In this document: one piece after another, positions 8,651 through 16,579 of the stretch
How positions within the stretch are numbered: position 1 is the first letter of the stretch
Layout of the letters: each line of letters opens with the position of its first letter
Origin: Clostridium intestinale DSM 6191
GTDB taxonomy: Bacteria > Bacillota > Clostridia > Clostridiales > Clostridiaceae
Direction: 5' to 3'
Assembly (NCBI RefSeq): GCF_900130055.1
Contig: NZ_FQXU01000003.1
Span: forward strand, 461,627-525,626
DNA: 64,000 nt
Program-made: the position numbers and the translations under genes
Notes under the pieces: model-generated
The model's input: the letters and a program-made list of their open reading frames with translations, nothing else
What the model was told of the DNA's origin: nothing
Database searches by the model: none

Positions 8651-9490
8651 CTAATTCATAGAGATATTTTTTCTATAAAATAGCTTTTCAACTAAGTAAG
8701 TAATCACAGTAAATACACCCATGATAGATAAGTATTTTGATAATGTATCTAAGATATTGGATCTTCCTAGTCCTATTTTATTAGGCATATTCTCATTAGC
8801 GGTTCTTTCAGCTTTATTACGATCTTTATTTGAACTATTAAAAGTATCTCCATCACCTTCTCCAACTTGGAAGTGCTCATTTGATTTTATGCTTCTATTT
8901 TCTTGCTTATTAACTGAATAATTAATATTAAATATGCGTATTGTTTTTGAAAAATAATTAACTGATGTCATGTTATATAATCCCAAAGCTAGTACTAAAA
9001 CAGCCATGGCTTTTAATATATAATTAAGTGGTTTAATAGTTTTATTTATGTTAACTAGCTTCTTAAATACATTCATTATCCACTGCCAATGAAGTCCAAC
9101 ATGGATACCTATAAGCGCTAAAGCTATAAATGATGCTGAAACATGTGTTGACTTATTGAAAAAGCTGTTATGAATATTTAATCCACTAAAGGTAACTTTA
9201 GATATAAAAATACCGCTAATAATGATTATAGCCATATCTAATAATAAAAGGAGGTTAATAACATATCCAATTCTAGTTTTTAAAGTTATTTTTTTATTGA
9301 AAATTGATAAGGTTACATTTTTTACCCATCTCCAATTTAAACCAATATGTACTAATATTGCAATCCCCATGACTAAACCAGCAACTTCATGGAAAGTTAA
9401 TCCGCCAAATATATGTGTATTAAATAGTAATGTGAATATTATTGCCATAATTACATCTAAAAAGAGCTTAAAATAATTTATTTTTTTCAT
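8651..9490 (-). CDS. DUF4405 cytochrome b561-like membrane protein
   Basis: The 279-residue protein has four predicted membrane helices in the first 180 residues, with paired histidines HEVAGLVMGIAILVHIGLNWRWV and HVSASFIALALIGIHVGLHWQWI. These are the heme-ligand pattern of DUF4405/cytochrome b561-type proteins. A hydrophilic N- and K-rich segment (about 200-245) and a final membrane helix follow. Related proteins pass electrons across the membrane, often to flavin- or iron-reducing partners, but no such partner is next to it. I infer a membrane redox role only. Confidence 0.8.
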   Translation of the reverse strand: MKKINYFKLFLDVIMAIIFTLLFNTHIFGGLTFHEVAGLVMGIAILVHIGLNWRWVKNVTLSIFNKKITLKTRIGYVINLLLLLDMAIIIISGIFISKVTFSGLNIHNSFFNKSTHVSASFIALALIGIHVGLHWQWIMNVFKKLVNINKTIKPLNYILKAMAVLVLALGLYNMTSVNYFSKTIRIFNINYSVNKQENRSIKSNEHFQVGEGDGDTFNSSNKDRNKAERTANENMPNKIGLGRSNILDTLSKYLSIMGVFTVITYLVEKLFYRKNISMN

Positions 9491-9585
9491 TTTATTCCTC
9501 CTAATTATATAGTAAATTATAAATTTCTTTAAAAGTTCAAAATAATATGTGATTCTTATGTGAAAAAAGTTTAGACAAAAATAAA

Positions 9586-9616
9586 AACACCACTACTTTT
9601 ATTAAGTAGTGATGTT
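9586..9616 (-). terminator. Terminator of the MazG-like gene
   Basis: Thirteen-base arms 9586-9598 and 9604-9616 with one wobble pair enclose a five-base loop. On the minus strand TTTTTATTTTTG follows. The stem AACACCACTACTT closely matches the terminator at 13426. Confidence 0.8.
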
Positions 9617-9620
9617 AAAT

Positions 9621-9944
9621 TTAGTTAATCTCAAAACTAGTCAAAAACTCATCTAGAGACTTGCTTATATCTATATTCATACGATCTGCAAGTACAATAA
9701 TCCACCATATACATTCACTTAGTTTATGTTTTAATTCTTCAACTTCATCTCCAGATACAGGCCATCTTTTTTCATTAGCCATAGTTAATCTGCCAACAAG
9801 ACCTGCATCAGTTAAAAAGGCTAATGCATCTTCTTCTACGCTCCACTTGCTTCCGTGATATTGTTTCTCTAACTCATGGTAGTTATCCCTTATCTTTATG
9901 GATCGTTTTATTATTTCATTTAAGTTTAACTCATTATTGTGCAT
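9621..9944 (-). CDS. MazG-like nucleotide pyrophosphohydrolase-type protein
   Basis: This 107-residue all-alpha protein carries EVEELKHKLSECIWWIIVLADRMNIDI. That places acidic residues in the EExxxE...ExxxD positions of the MazG/iMazG fold that bind Mg2+ and an NTP, although the set here is not a full consensus. ALAFLTDAGLVGRLTM is typical of small MazG-like proteins. It may hydrolyse non-canonical nucleotides. It stands alone with its own terminator. Confidence 0.75.
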   Translation of the reverse strand: MHNNELNLNEIIKRSIKIRDNYHELEKQYHGSKWSVEEDALAFLTDAGLVGRLTMANEKRWPVSGDEVEELKHKLSECIWWIIVLADRMNIDISKSLDEFLTSFEIN

Positions 9945-9999
9945 TTTATTTGTATCCTCCTGAATGCTTACTTAATTTGTTTTTATAGTAATGATATAT

Positions 10000-10389
10000 T
10001 TATAACATTTGTTTAGCCGAAGTGACTGTAATTTCTAAAACCCTTGTTAAAAATGAAAACTTATCTTTCATCATTTCATATTCAAATCCTGAGTCAAAAA
10101 ATCTTGCAGTACCTTCTACTACAAAACCAGTACCTTGATAATTATCAAATCCTACAACATTTTTACTGCCTAAAGCCATTTTTATTTTATTATTAATATT
10201 TATATTTTCTTCAGTCTTATGCATTAAACCAGCTGGAATAAGAATTCTTTCATCTTCTACTACCACTAGATAAGAGTTCCACTCATTCACAATATGAGGT
10301 TCACCCTTTCCCCATGTTACAATAGTGACTATGCCTTCATGTTTCAAAACCTCATAAAATTTTTCAGACAATATTTTGTTAGTGTGCAT
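10000..10389 (-). CDS. Pyridoxamine 5'-phosphate oxidase-like flavin-binding protein
   Basis: The split-barrel signature is visible in HEGIVTIVTWGKGEPHIVNEWNSYLVV, ILIPAGLMHKTEENI and GTGFVVEGTARFF, as in small FMN- or F420-binding PNPOx-like proteins. I use the ATG at 10387-10389 (129 residues, MHTNKILSEKFYE). It has a purine-rich AAAGGGG upstream and aligns with the paralogue at 57309-57680; an earlier in-frame ATG lacks a binding site. The two copies share nearly every motif, including the C-terminal SAKQ. The substrate is unknown. Confidence 0.85.
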   Translation of the reverse strand: MHTNKILSEKFYEVLKHEGIVTIVTWGKGEPHIVNEWNSYLVVVEDERILIPAGLMHKTEENININNKIKMALGSKNVVGFDNYQGTGFVVEGTARFFDSGFEYEMMKDKFSFLTRVLEITVTSAKQML

Positions 10390-10530
10390 ACTATCTCGCC
10401 CCTTTCCTGTGACATATTCATATAATATCACTATTAATATGACAACATCCTGTCATATTAAAGACTTAATTATTAGATACACAATAAATTTAAGTCATTT
10501 TTTTAAGGAATATGTCTTTTTAAACGAAAA

Positions 10531-10566
10531 AAGGATAGAAGCTGAAATTTTCAATCTTCTATCCTT
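10531..10566 (-). terminator. Terminator after the 161-residue hypothetical gene
   Basis: Eleven-base arms AAGGATAGAAG (10531-10541) and its complement (10556-10566) surround a 14-base loop. TTTTTTCG follows on the minus strand. Confidence 0.85.
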
Positions 10567-10577
10567 AATTCATTATT

Positions 10578-11063
10578 TTAATACTTATTTTTATTAAATA
10601 TATCTTTTTCAACAATTTTCATTACAGTCTCATCTTTAAAAAATACAGGATATTTCATTCCATAGTTACCCCAGACTAGACAAGAGTATTTAGTAAAATA
10701 GAAAGTGCTAAAAAGTATTTCTTTAGCTGTGAGTTTTAGCAATATTTCAAGTAATCTTGGAGTAAGGCGAATAAAAAGATCATCTTTAGTTAAATTTAGT
10801 GAATCTATTAATACAATTTCATCTTCACTTAACGAAGCTTTTACTCTAATTTTAGCTTCTTCATCTATTCTTCCATAATAAAAATCACCATAAGAATTTT
10901 CAAGACCATTTGCTTGTACTAGCTTTCTGATATCATTATTTACCACCTCTTCAGTCCCTTCAATAGTGGTATTAGGATATTTATTAAAACCATCCATTAT
11001 ATTAACTAAGTAGATGGAATTTTGTTTTTTTAATTCCTCTAAGTTTATTTTAATAACATCCAT
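10578..11063 (-). CDS. Hypothetical 161-residue protein
   Basis: I do not recognise this family. The protein is soluble, begins MDVIKINLEELKKQ, and alternates short helices with acidic stretches. LTPRLLEILLKLTAKEILFSTFYFTKY and LVWGNYGMKYPVFF are the most conserved-looking pieces. It has a good start (AAAGGAT site) and a strong terminator of its own, so it is a real monocistronic gene. Confidence 0.6.
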   Translation of the reverse strand: MDVIKINLEELKKQNSIYLVNIMDGFNKYPNTTIEGTEEVVNNDIRKLVQANGLENSYGDFYYGRIDEEAKIRVKASLSEDEIVLIDSLNLTKDDLFIRLTPRLLEILLKLTAKEILFSTFYFTKYSCLVWGNYGMKYPVFFKDETVMKIVEKDIFNKNKY

Positions 11064-11179
11064 GATAAATATCCTTTCTGAATTGTACTCATAATATTAA
11101 GTAATCACGTATAATAGTTGCTCAAAGAGTCATTTATACTATAAACAAGTTTCTTGTCCGAGTAACCTCAAAGTTAGAA

Positions 11180-11596
11180 TTAATCGTATATAACATTTTT
11201 TCCTTCATCGCTTAATTTCTTTAATGATGAAATCATATGATTTATTTCTTCATCAGAATGTCTTTCCCATGAACCTAACTCAGCAACTATTTTCAACGGA
11301 GATTTAGATCTATAAGAACGTGTTGGATTTCCTGGAAATCTCTTATCAGTTAAATTAGGGTCATTTTCAAATTCACCTAATGGTTCTACAATATAAATTC
11401 TTTCTTTTAATTCAGATGTTGCTAATTCAGCTCCCCATTTAGCAGCATTTAATGTTCCAGTAAAATAAATATAGTTAGATTTTTTATTTTGGTAATTTGA
11501 TAAGTGATGTGGTTCTAATAAATCTCCAATTTTTAGTTCTGCTTTAGTACCGTGAAAAAAAGGACCGTTATCTAAAATATCTTTTTTGTCATCCAT
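11180..11596 (-). CDS. arr: Rifamycin ADP-ribosyltransferase (Arr family)
   Basis: The 138-residue protein carries the whole Arr pattern. It opens GPFFHGTKAELKIGDLL, then IYFTGTLNAAKWGAELA, IYIVEPLGEFENDPNLTDKRFPGNP and TRSYRSKSPLKIV. Arr enzymes transfer ADP-ribose from NAD+ to the C23 hydroxyl of rifampicin, inactivating it, and are short single-domain proteins of about 140 residues. Nothing is missing. It stands alone between a hypothetical gene and a PadR gene, with a good upstream AAGGAG site. Resistance is inferred from family membership; chromosomal Arr copies may have other native targets. Confidence 0.92.
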   Translation of the reverse strand: MDDKKDILDNGPFFHGTKAELKIGDLLEPHHLSNYQNKKSNYIYFTGTLNAAKWGAELATSELKERIYIVEPLGEFENDPNLTDKRFPGNPTRSYRSKSPLKIVAELGSWERHSDEEINHMISSLKKLSDEGKNVIYD

Positions 11597-11901
11597 ACTG
11601 ACACACTCCTTTTATTAAGATTCTAATAACTACAGACAAATAAATTAACTTGAATGTAGTGAATATCCTTCCCCATTTTTTGTATTACACCAATGAAGTA
11701 ATTCTCTATGTGTTCATATGATACACCCACTATACCTAAATTATAAGCCTATAATTTAATTTTTTTATATGGTATAATTAAGATGGGCAAGAAAATTTGC
11801 ACTACTTTTCACTAAAGAATGGGACTATTTAAAAACAGCACTCCTCTTATCTTCATATCTTAAAAACTAAGAGTTTATCCGAAACTAAGTTATTCTGTAT
11901 T
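11597..11901. other. 305-bp gene-free stretch between arr and padR-like gene
   Basis: I see no gene. It holds a purely AT hairpin at 11737-11758 (TAAATTATA/TATAATTTA, loop AGCC) followed by ATTTTTTTAT on the plus strand, although no plus-strand gene precedes it. On the minus side a weak CTCTTA/TAAGAG pair may end the PadR transcript. Confidence 0.5.
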
Positions 11902-12414
11902 TCAGCGAATATCCTTTAACAACTCCTCAAACCATTTAACATTTACTAAATGATGAGACAGTGAATTCTCTAACATCTTTCCAAAATAAGTATTTCTAAT
12001 TTCATCATTTTTTAGAGATTGTTCTAATGCAGTAACTTTCTTTTTAGTTTGCTCTATTTGTGTTTCAATTAGTTTTTTTAGATCGTCGCTATTATACTCA
12101 TTAGCAAATAACATTGCTGCATAGAAAGTGAGATTTATGTAATCTGTCTTAGAGCCATATTTAAGCATCAAGTTTTCAAATTCTTTTTCACCAAGCTCCG
12201 TGATGATATAATTATTAGTCTCTCTAGTGTTTTCCGATTGGTCAACTTGTTTAATATATTTCTTTTCTTCTAATTGTTGAAGATTGTAATAGAATGATCC
12301 TTTGGTGAAATTTACTATATACTTATAGTGTCTCTCTTCCATTAAGGCCAATAATTCATATCCGTAAGAACCTGGGTTTTGCTTTAATAAACCTAATATA
12401 AGTAATGGTATCAA
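11902..12414 (-). CDS. PadR family transcriptional regulator
   Basis: The 170-residue protein has the PadR winged helix, with LILGLLKQNPGSYGYELLALMEER, FTKGSFYYNLQQLEEKKYI and a long C-terminal helical dimerisation region with KKVTALEQSLK. The start is TTG at 12412-12414, seven bases after a strong AAGGAGG; no ATG is available there. PadR proteins usually repress a nearby transporter or detoxification gene. Here the esterase gene upstream on the same strand is the only close candidate. Confidence 0.88.
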   Translation of the reverse strand: MIPLLILGLLKQNPGSYGYELLALMEERHYKYIVNFTKGSFYYNLQQLEEKKYIKQVDQSENTRETNNYIITELGEKEFENLMLKYGSKTDYINLTFYAAMLFANEYNSDDLKKLIETQIEQTKKKVTALEQSLKNDEIRNTYFGKMLENSLSHHLVNVKWFEELLKDIR

Positions 12415-12454
12415 TTAAATGCCTCCTTTATGTTCTCAATTTATATTAAAATAT

Positions 12455-13303
12455 TTAGTTATTAGTAATTTGCATTATTTGAGATTCGAATTCCTCATAC
12501 GATATTTTTCCAAGTGCTAAATCCATACTTTGTTTATATATCTTTTCTGTTTTTGTGTGTTCTCTAGTGTAACTAAGATTAATCAACTCATTTTCATTAC
12601 TTAATGGCTCTAATACATGTTGCTTCTTATTAAAGGCTTCAAAATATCTCAAACCAAATTTTCTTTGAGAAACTGCATCTATATGAATACCATCCGGATT
12701 TGATGTTAAACATGATGCTGTGACAAAATAGCAATTATCTTGTTTAAAAGCAAATTTTTTCAACTCTTCATTAATAAAGCTATATTCAGTACACCCTTTT
12801 CCAAATCCTACTTTTCCTAAAAAGTCCCCTAATCCACCAATAATGAGAGGGATATCTGGAGCATTTAATTCTTTTCTAATGGCATTAATAATTACAAGCA
12901 ATTTTTCATAATAAACTTTGTAGTTACCACCTAGACTATCGCTCTCTCCTTGATGCCATAGAATTCCTGTTAGCTCACTATTTTGCATAGCAAATTTAGC
13001 TTCAGCTATTGCATGTTTAAAAAGTGCTTCATCTACACCCCATTCATTTAATGTGCTTCCACCTTCAGCACATGGAATTAATCCAATAATATCTTCTTGA
13101 TTTTGACGACTCCATGCATCTGCAAATGAAGCAGCTAGAGATATTCCAGAAACAGGTCTATCAAAATTGATTGGCTCAGCCATCATCTGCCATCTACCAT
13201 TACGAAGCATTTGTATTCTTTCATTATAAATTGGGGTTACTTCATGAAGAAACCCTCTTCCAGCCATATTTGATTGTCCTATCATTAAAAATGATTTAAT
13301 CAT
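12455..13303 (-). CDS. SASA-family carbohydrate acetylesterase (sialate O-acetylesterase-like)
   Basis: SGNH-type hydrolase with GQSNMAG near the N-terminus (nucleophile Ser), LWHQGESD about residue 136, and NPDGIHID providing the Asp-x-x-His of the catalytic triad. Family members remove O-acetyl groups from sialic acid or plant polysaccharides. I start at the ATG at 13301-13303 (282 residues): the earlier ATG three codons upstream directly abuts the AAAGG binding site, while this one has proper spacing. There is no signal peptide, so the enzyme is cytoplasmic. The promoter holds two matching palindromes, suggesting substrate-controlled expression. Confidence 0.88.
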   Translation of the reverse strand: MIKSFLMIGQSNMAGRGFLHEVTPIYNERIQMLRNGRWQMMAEPINFDRPVSGISLAASFADAWSRQNQEDIIGLIPCAEGGSTLNEWGVDEALFKHAIAEAKFAMQNSELTGILWHQGESDSLGGNYKVYYEKLLVIINAIRKELNAPDIPLIIGGLGDFLGKVGFGKGCTEYSFINEELKKFAFKQDNCYFVTASCLTSNPDGIHIDAVSQRKFGLRYFEAFNKKQHVLEPLSNENELINLSYTREHTKTEKIYKQSMDLALGKISYEEFESQIMQITNN

Positions 13304-13332
13304 TTTTTTCATCCTTTCTTTTCTATAAATAA

Positions 13333-13391
13333 ATTAGTCTAATTAGACTAATCTCACTTACATATTATAGTCTAATTAGACCATATGTCAA
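13333..13391 (-). promoter_or_regulatory. Promoter with two palindromic operators for the esterase gene
   Basis: On the minus strand -35 TTGACA (13386-13391) and -10 TATAAT (13364-13369) are 16 bases apart. The spacer contains the palindrome GTCTAATTAGAC (13370-13381). A 20-base perfect palindrome ATTAGTCTAATTAGACTAAT lies downstream (13333-13352). The centres are 33 bases apart, about three helical turns. Confidence 0.85.
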
Positions 13392-13425
13392 TTATATGTT
13401 TTTACCAATTTTATAATTATATAAA

Positions 13426-13459
13426 AAACACCACTACTTTTAATTAAGTAATGGTGTTT
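13426..13459 (-). terminator. Terminator of the SDR gene
   Basis: Fourteen-base arms (13426-13439, 13446-13459) with one G-U pair enclose TTAATT. They are followed on the minus strand by TTTTATATAATT. Confidence 0.8.
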
Positions 13460-13488
13460 CGAAAAATTCTGAAATATATTTATTTTAA

Positions 13489-14421
13489 TTAAATGAATTT
13501 TACATTTGTTAACTTTTCAGATAACTCCCAAAGCTTTGAGGATACTAGAGTGTCATATGCTTGTTCAGGAACTTTAGATAAAGTAGGATACCCTCTCATC
13601 TCTTTTAACTTAGATGGACCATAGTAAGCACCGCCTTTTGCTTCCTTAGCCGTTGCTGCATAAAGTGATGGCCAAGCTCCATGTGCTGCTGGTTGAAAGA
13701 AAACTGGTCCAAATAAACGACGTACTATTCCAGCAGGACTATTCTTTCCAGATCCATTTGGGATTAATTCTGTTCTCGAAATACCTGGATGAACTGACAT
13801 GCTTCTGATTCCCCATCCTGCTGCATCACTTCTACGTTGCAGTTCAAATGCAAACATAAGGCATGCAAGCTTTGATTGAGCATAGACATCCATAGGCACG
13901 TACTTTTGTTCAGCTTGAAGATCATTAAAATTTATCTTACCTGAACGATTAGCAATACTACTTAAAGTAATTACTCTTGGATCTTTTCCATTCTTTAAGA
14001 GTGGAAGTAATTCTGCCGTTAATGCAAAATGTGAAAGATAATTTGTACCCATCTGAAGCTCAAAGTTATCTTTAGTAATCAATCTCTTAGGTGGAGTCAT
14101 TACTGCTGCATTGTTTATTAAAACATCTAAACTTTTACGTTCTTGTCTCATCTTTTTTCCAAATAATTTTATAGATGAAAGGTCAGCAAGATCAAGTTTC
14201 TCAAAGCGAATATTTCCTGATGGAGCTATTTTTTTTATCTTTCTGATTGATTCCTCGCCTTTATCTTTATTTCTACCAGCCATTATCACTTCTGCTCCTG
14301 CTTTAGTTAGTTCTAATGCTGTTTCATATCCAATTCCACCTGTTCCTGTAACAACAACTGAACGACCTTTTTGTGATGTGATATCAGCTGATGTCCAATT
14401 TCTTTTCATATTTTCTCCCAT
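13489..14421 (-). CDS. Short-chain dehydrogenase/reductase (retinol dehydrogenase-like)
   Basis: A Rossmann fold with TGTGGIGYETALELTKAGAEV binds the cofactor, with AGRNKDKG following strand 2 (an Arg that favours NADPH). LDVLINNAAVM, the catalytic serine in VITLSSIA and the YAQSK Tyr/Lys pair are all present. The 310-residue size and C-terminal region resemble WW-oxidoreductase/retinol dehydrogenase-like SDRs. The start uses AAGGAG with eight bases spacing. Its promoter has the 19-bp spacer of MerR-activated genes, and a MerR gene lies 287 bases upstream on the same strand. Confidence 0.9.
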   Translation of the reverse strand: MGENMKRNWTSADITSQKGRSVVVTGTGGIGYETALELTKAGAEVIMAGRNKDKGEESIRKIKKIAPSGNIRFEKLDLADLSSIKLFGKKMRQERKSLDVLINNAAVMTPPKRLITKDNFELQMGTNYLSHFALTAELLPLLKNGKDPRVITLSSIANRSGKINFNDLQAEQKYVPMDVYAQSKLACLMFAFELQRRSDAAGWGIRSMSVHPGISRTELIPNGSGKNSPAGIVRRLFGPVFFQPAAHGAWPSLYAATAKEAKGGAYYGPSKLKEMRGYPTLSKVPEQAYDTLVSSKLWELSEKLTNVKFI

Positions 14422-14488
14422 AATAACAACTCCTTATAAGTTCACAATTTATAATTATATAGATAATTCTTAAATTCTCTTTAAATAA

Positions 14489-14519
14489 ATGTTATCACTT
14501 AGAGATTTATCAAAGTCAA
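14489..14519 (-). promoter_or_regulatory. MerR-type promoter (19-bp spacer) of the SDR gene
   Basis: Minus-strand -35 TTGACT (14514-14519) and -10 TAACAT (14489-14494) are separated by 19 bases containing CTCTAAG. The over-long spacer is the hallmark of MerR-activated promoters and matches those at 40294 and 46735. Confidence 0.7.
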
Positions 14520-14670
14520 GTACATTATTTATTTAATTCTACTCCATAGAATTTTAAATTATTAAAAACCGTATAAACCCTGTTATCATAATAATTTGTG
14601 CAGTAAAGACATGATTTAAATACATAAATTTTTAAACTAACATACTGATATTAAATGCCTAAAAATAGAC

Positions 14671-14700
14671 AAATCACTTAGAGTTATATCTAAGTGATTT
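14671..14700 (-). terminator. Terminator of the first MerR gene
   Basis: Twelve-base arms AAATCACTTAGA (14671-14682) and complement (14689-14700) enclose a six-base loop; GTCTATTTTTAG follows on the minus strand. Confidence 0.75.
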
Positions 14701-14708
14701 ACGAAATT

Positions 14709-15137
14709 TTATTCATGTGTACTAATGTACTTCTTCTTGTTCTCATTCATAAATTTTAGTGCATCATAACCATTCTCTGGATTGGCGATATAAGAATCAT
14801 AAAAAGCTATTTTTAAATCAACAATATTCAAATTTTTTTTCATATCATCTATCTGTCTAAGTATTTCTTTACGGTGATTAATCATTATCTGCTTTCGTGC
14901 TGGAGCTGTTTCTTCTCCCTGCATACATAATTCTATATATTCTTTGATTTCCTTAACTTGCATTCCTGTATTTTTAAGGCAACAGATTAGTTTTATTAAA
15001 TCAAGATCAACTTCATTAAATTGACGGTTTCCAGTGCTATTTCGTGTAACAAAAGGAAGAAGTCCCTCTTTATCATAAAATCGTATTGTGTGAACAGAAA
15101 TATCACAAATTTTTGCAACTTCATTAATGGTATACAT
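14709..15137 (-). CDS. MerR family regulator next to SDR gene
   Basis: The 142-residue protein starts YTINEVAKICDISVHTIRFYDKEGLLP, the MerR winged helix, and continues into ICCLKNTGMQVKEIKEYIELC and a dimerisation helix. It lacks the conserved metal-binding cysteine loop, placing it with AdhR/NmlR-like electrophile or aldehyde sensors rather than metal sensors. It strongly resembles the MerR at 46276-46698. The likely target is the SDR gene downstream. Confidence 0.88.
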   Translation of the reverse strand: MYTINEVAKICDISVHTIRFYDKEGLLPFVTRNSTGNRQFNEVDLDLIKLICCLKNTGMQVKEIKEYIELCMQGEETAPARKQIMINHRKEILRQIDDMKKNLNIVDLKIAFYDSYIANPENGYDALKFMNENKKKYISTHE

Positions 15138-15191
15138 AGATAAAATCTCCTTATATATATTTGACTCTTTACTAATAAGCTTTTTGAAAAT

Positions 15192-15575
15192 CTACTCCAA
15201 GTCTTGAATATTCATCTTTTCTAGTTCAGAGTTCTTTTTTATTTTATCTCTACATACTGCATATATTCCAAGAAATATAGCCGTTGGAATGTTATATAAG
15301 AGTAGAATAATCACAGTAGTAAATATTAGTGATGGAACATTAGTTGAACTATTTTCAATAACTTGTTTTGCAATCACTACTCCACTTTCATCAAGGGTAT
15401 TGATTGTTTCCTTCGTAAAAGATGTGTATACTGCCATATTTAATACACCTAATAAAGAAAATATAAAAAAGATAGTTGGAATTATTAAACCAAACCATTT
15501 ATTTTTCATTTTTGAAAGGCGAATTTGAAGGTATATTAGACCTACTATAAAAAGAACAAAAACTAAAAATCTCAT
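15192..15575 (-). CDS. Small membrane protein paired with DUF2089
   Basis: The 127-residue protein has three predicted membrane helices (about 2-17, 29-50 and 82-105) and a charged C-terminus KKNSELEKMNIQDLE. I do not recognise a named family. Its start directly abuts the stop of the DUF2089 gene, so they are translationally coupled. Such DUF2089 plus membrane protein pairs resemble small transcription-factor/anti-factor units, but this is inference. Confidence 0.7.
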   Translation of the reverse strand: MRFLVFVLFIVGLIYLQIRLSKMKNKWFGLIIPTIFFIFSLLGVLNMAVYTSFTKETINTLDESGVVIAKQVIENSSTNVPSLIFTTVIILLLYNIPTAIFLGIYAVCRDKIKKNSELEKMNIQDLE

Positions 15576-15878
15576 CTACTTGCACTCCTTTTTTAATTTT
15601 TTGTATTCAGAAATTAAAATTTTTGCAGTATCAAAGTCAATCTTATCATTTACAGCTAGTCTTTTTATAAGTGATATATATGGCTCATTTGAGTTTTCTT
15701 CACTTATTTGGATTTTTTGAATAAGTTTATCTAATCTTAGCCTAACTGTTGGGTAAGTTACAGAATATTGCTTAGCTACCTCTTTTAATGACCCTGATGA
15801 TAAGAGAAATTTTTTTATAAAAACAATGTCTTCATCTTCTAAATTTATAATCCATTCTGGTAATGCTTCATTTGCCAT
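15576..15878 (-). CDS. DUF2089 family putative DNA-binding protein
   Basis: The 100-residue protein has IVFIKKFLLSSGSLKEVAKQYSVTYPTVRLRLDKLIQKI, a clear helix-turn-helix region of the DUF2089 family, but lacks the N-terminal zinc ribbon found in longer members. Two AT-rich palindromes (15913-15965) lie directly upstream, in the promoter, consistent with self-control. A consensus AGGAGGG site precedes the ATG. Confidence 0.82.
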   Translation of the reverse strand: MANEALPEWIINLEDEDIVFIKKFLLSSGSLKEVAKQYSVTYPTVRLRLDKLIQKIQISEENSNEPYISLIKRLAVNDKIDFDTAKILISEYKKLKKECK

Positions 15879-15912
15879 TATATCCCTCCTTTAATAATAT
15901 TAAGTATAACAT

Positions 15913-15965
15913 TTAACATTATTAAAGTAAATAATAATGTTAATCTTTAATAATATTAAAGATTA
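15913..15965. promoter_or_regulatory. Two overlapping inverted repeats upstream of the DUF2089 gene
   Basis: The first has 12-base arms (15913-15924, 15932-15943, TTAACATTATTA and complement). The second is a 25-base palindrome at 15941-15965 (TAATCTTTAATA-A-complement). A minus-strand TATACT with TTTACT 17 bases upstream fits a promoter that overlaps the first repeat. Confidence 0.6.
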
Positions 15966-15973
15966 GCTAGGTC

Positions 15974-16339
15974 TTAATCCATTTCACCAATTTTATCTTC
16001 AATTAACGATTTAGAAATGTGCATCGCTTGGATTGTCTTCTTAAGGCGCTTGTAATGAGAGCTGTCTTCTGTAAATTTTAACTGTGCCTTTTCACATTTG
16101 CTAATAATTGAAGATATTGGAGGTAGAGCTCCCATCAACTCTTCTTTTGTATATTTGTCCTTTATATTTTCTTCCATTATTAAAACTTTTGATATGTACA
16201 ATGCTTTTATTCTGTTTTTAAGTAGAGTATGTTGAGAGGTTCCCTCTGCAAATTTTGGATGCATTTTTTCACAATTACTGATGGTTGAAGATATAACCTG
16301 CATAGCTTCTTTTAATTCTTCACCTGTATATTTCTTCAT
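15974..16339 (-). CDS. Hypothetical protein made of two tandem ~58-residue repeats
   Basis: The protein is 121 residues long. Residues 2-58 and 62-118 are copies of each other: KKYTGEELKEAMQVISS against DKYTKEELMGALPPISS, then ISNCEKMHPKF against ISKCEKAQLKF, and IKALYISKVLI against IQAMHISKSLI. The unit is helical and charged, with one conserved cysteine. No known domain comes to mind. The start has a GAGGTG site. It is separate from the DUF2089 unit upstream. Confidence 0.65.
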   Translation of the reverse strand: MKKYTGEELKEAMQVISSTISNCEKMHPKFAEGTSQHTLLKNRIKALYISKVLIMEENIKDKYTKEELMGALPPISSIISKCEKAQLKFTEDSSHYKRLKKTIQAMHISKSLIEDKIGEMD

Positions 16340-16532
16340 AACTTTTCACCTCAAATTCTTGTCTTTTTTAGCATTCTGATTATAGCATATAACTAAAACC
16401 TTGGTACGATATTGGAGTGTTTATTAAATTATCGGCATCAATTATTATACTCACCTTTTAGATAGTACAATTCAAAAAAATCTATACTGCTTATTATAGT
16501 AAAATGGTTAATATAGATATAATAAAATAGAA

Positions 16533-16557
16533 AAAAGAGGAACTCAATTCCTCTTTT
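16533..16557 (-). terminator. Terminator after the 145-residue anchored protein gene
   Basis: Ten-base arms AAAAGAGGAA/TTCCTCTTTT with a five-base loop; TTCTATTTTATT follows on the minus strand. Confidence 0.8.
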
Positions 16558-16579
16558 AAATCATATGGTATATAACCTT

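Noticed and set aside
11644-11692. Leader peptide for arr on the minus strand
   Set aside because: A short ATG frame exists but has no ribosome-binding site and no competing hairpins.
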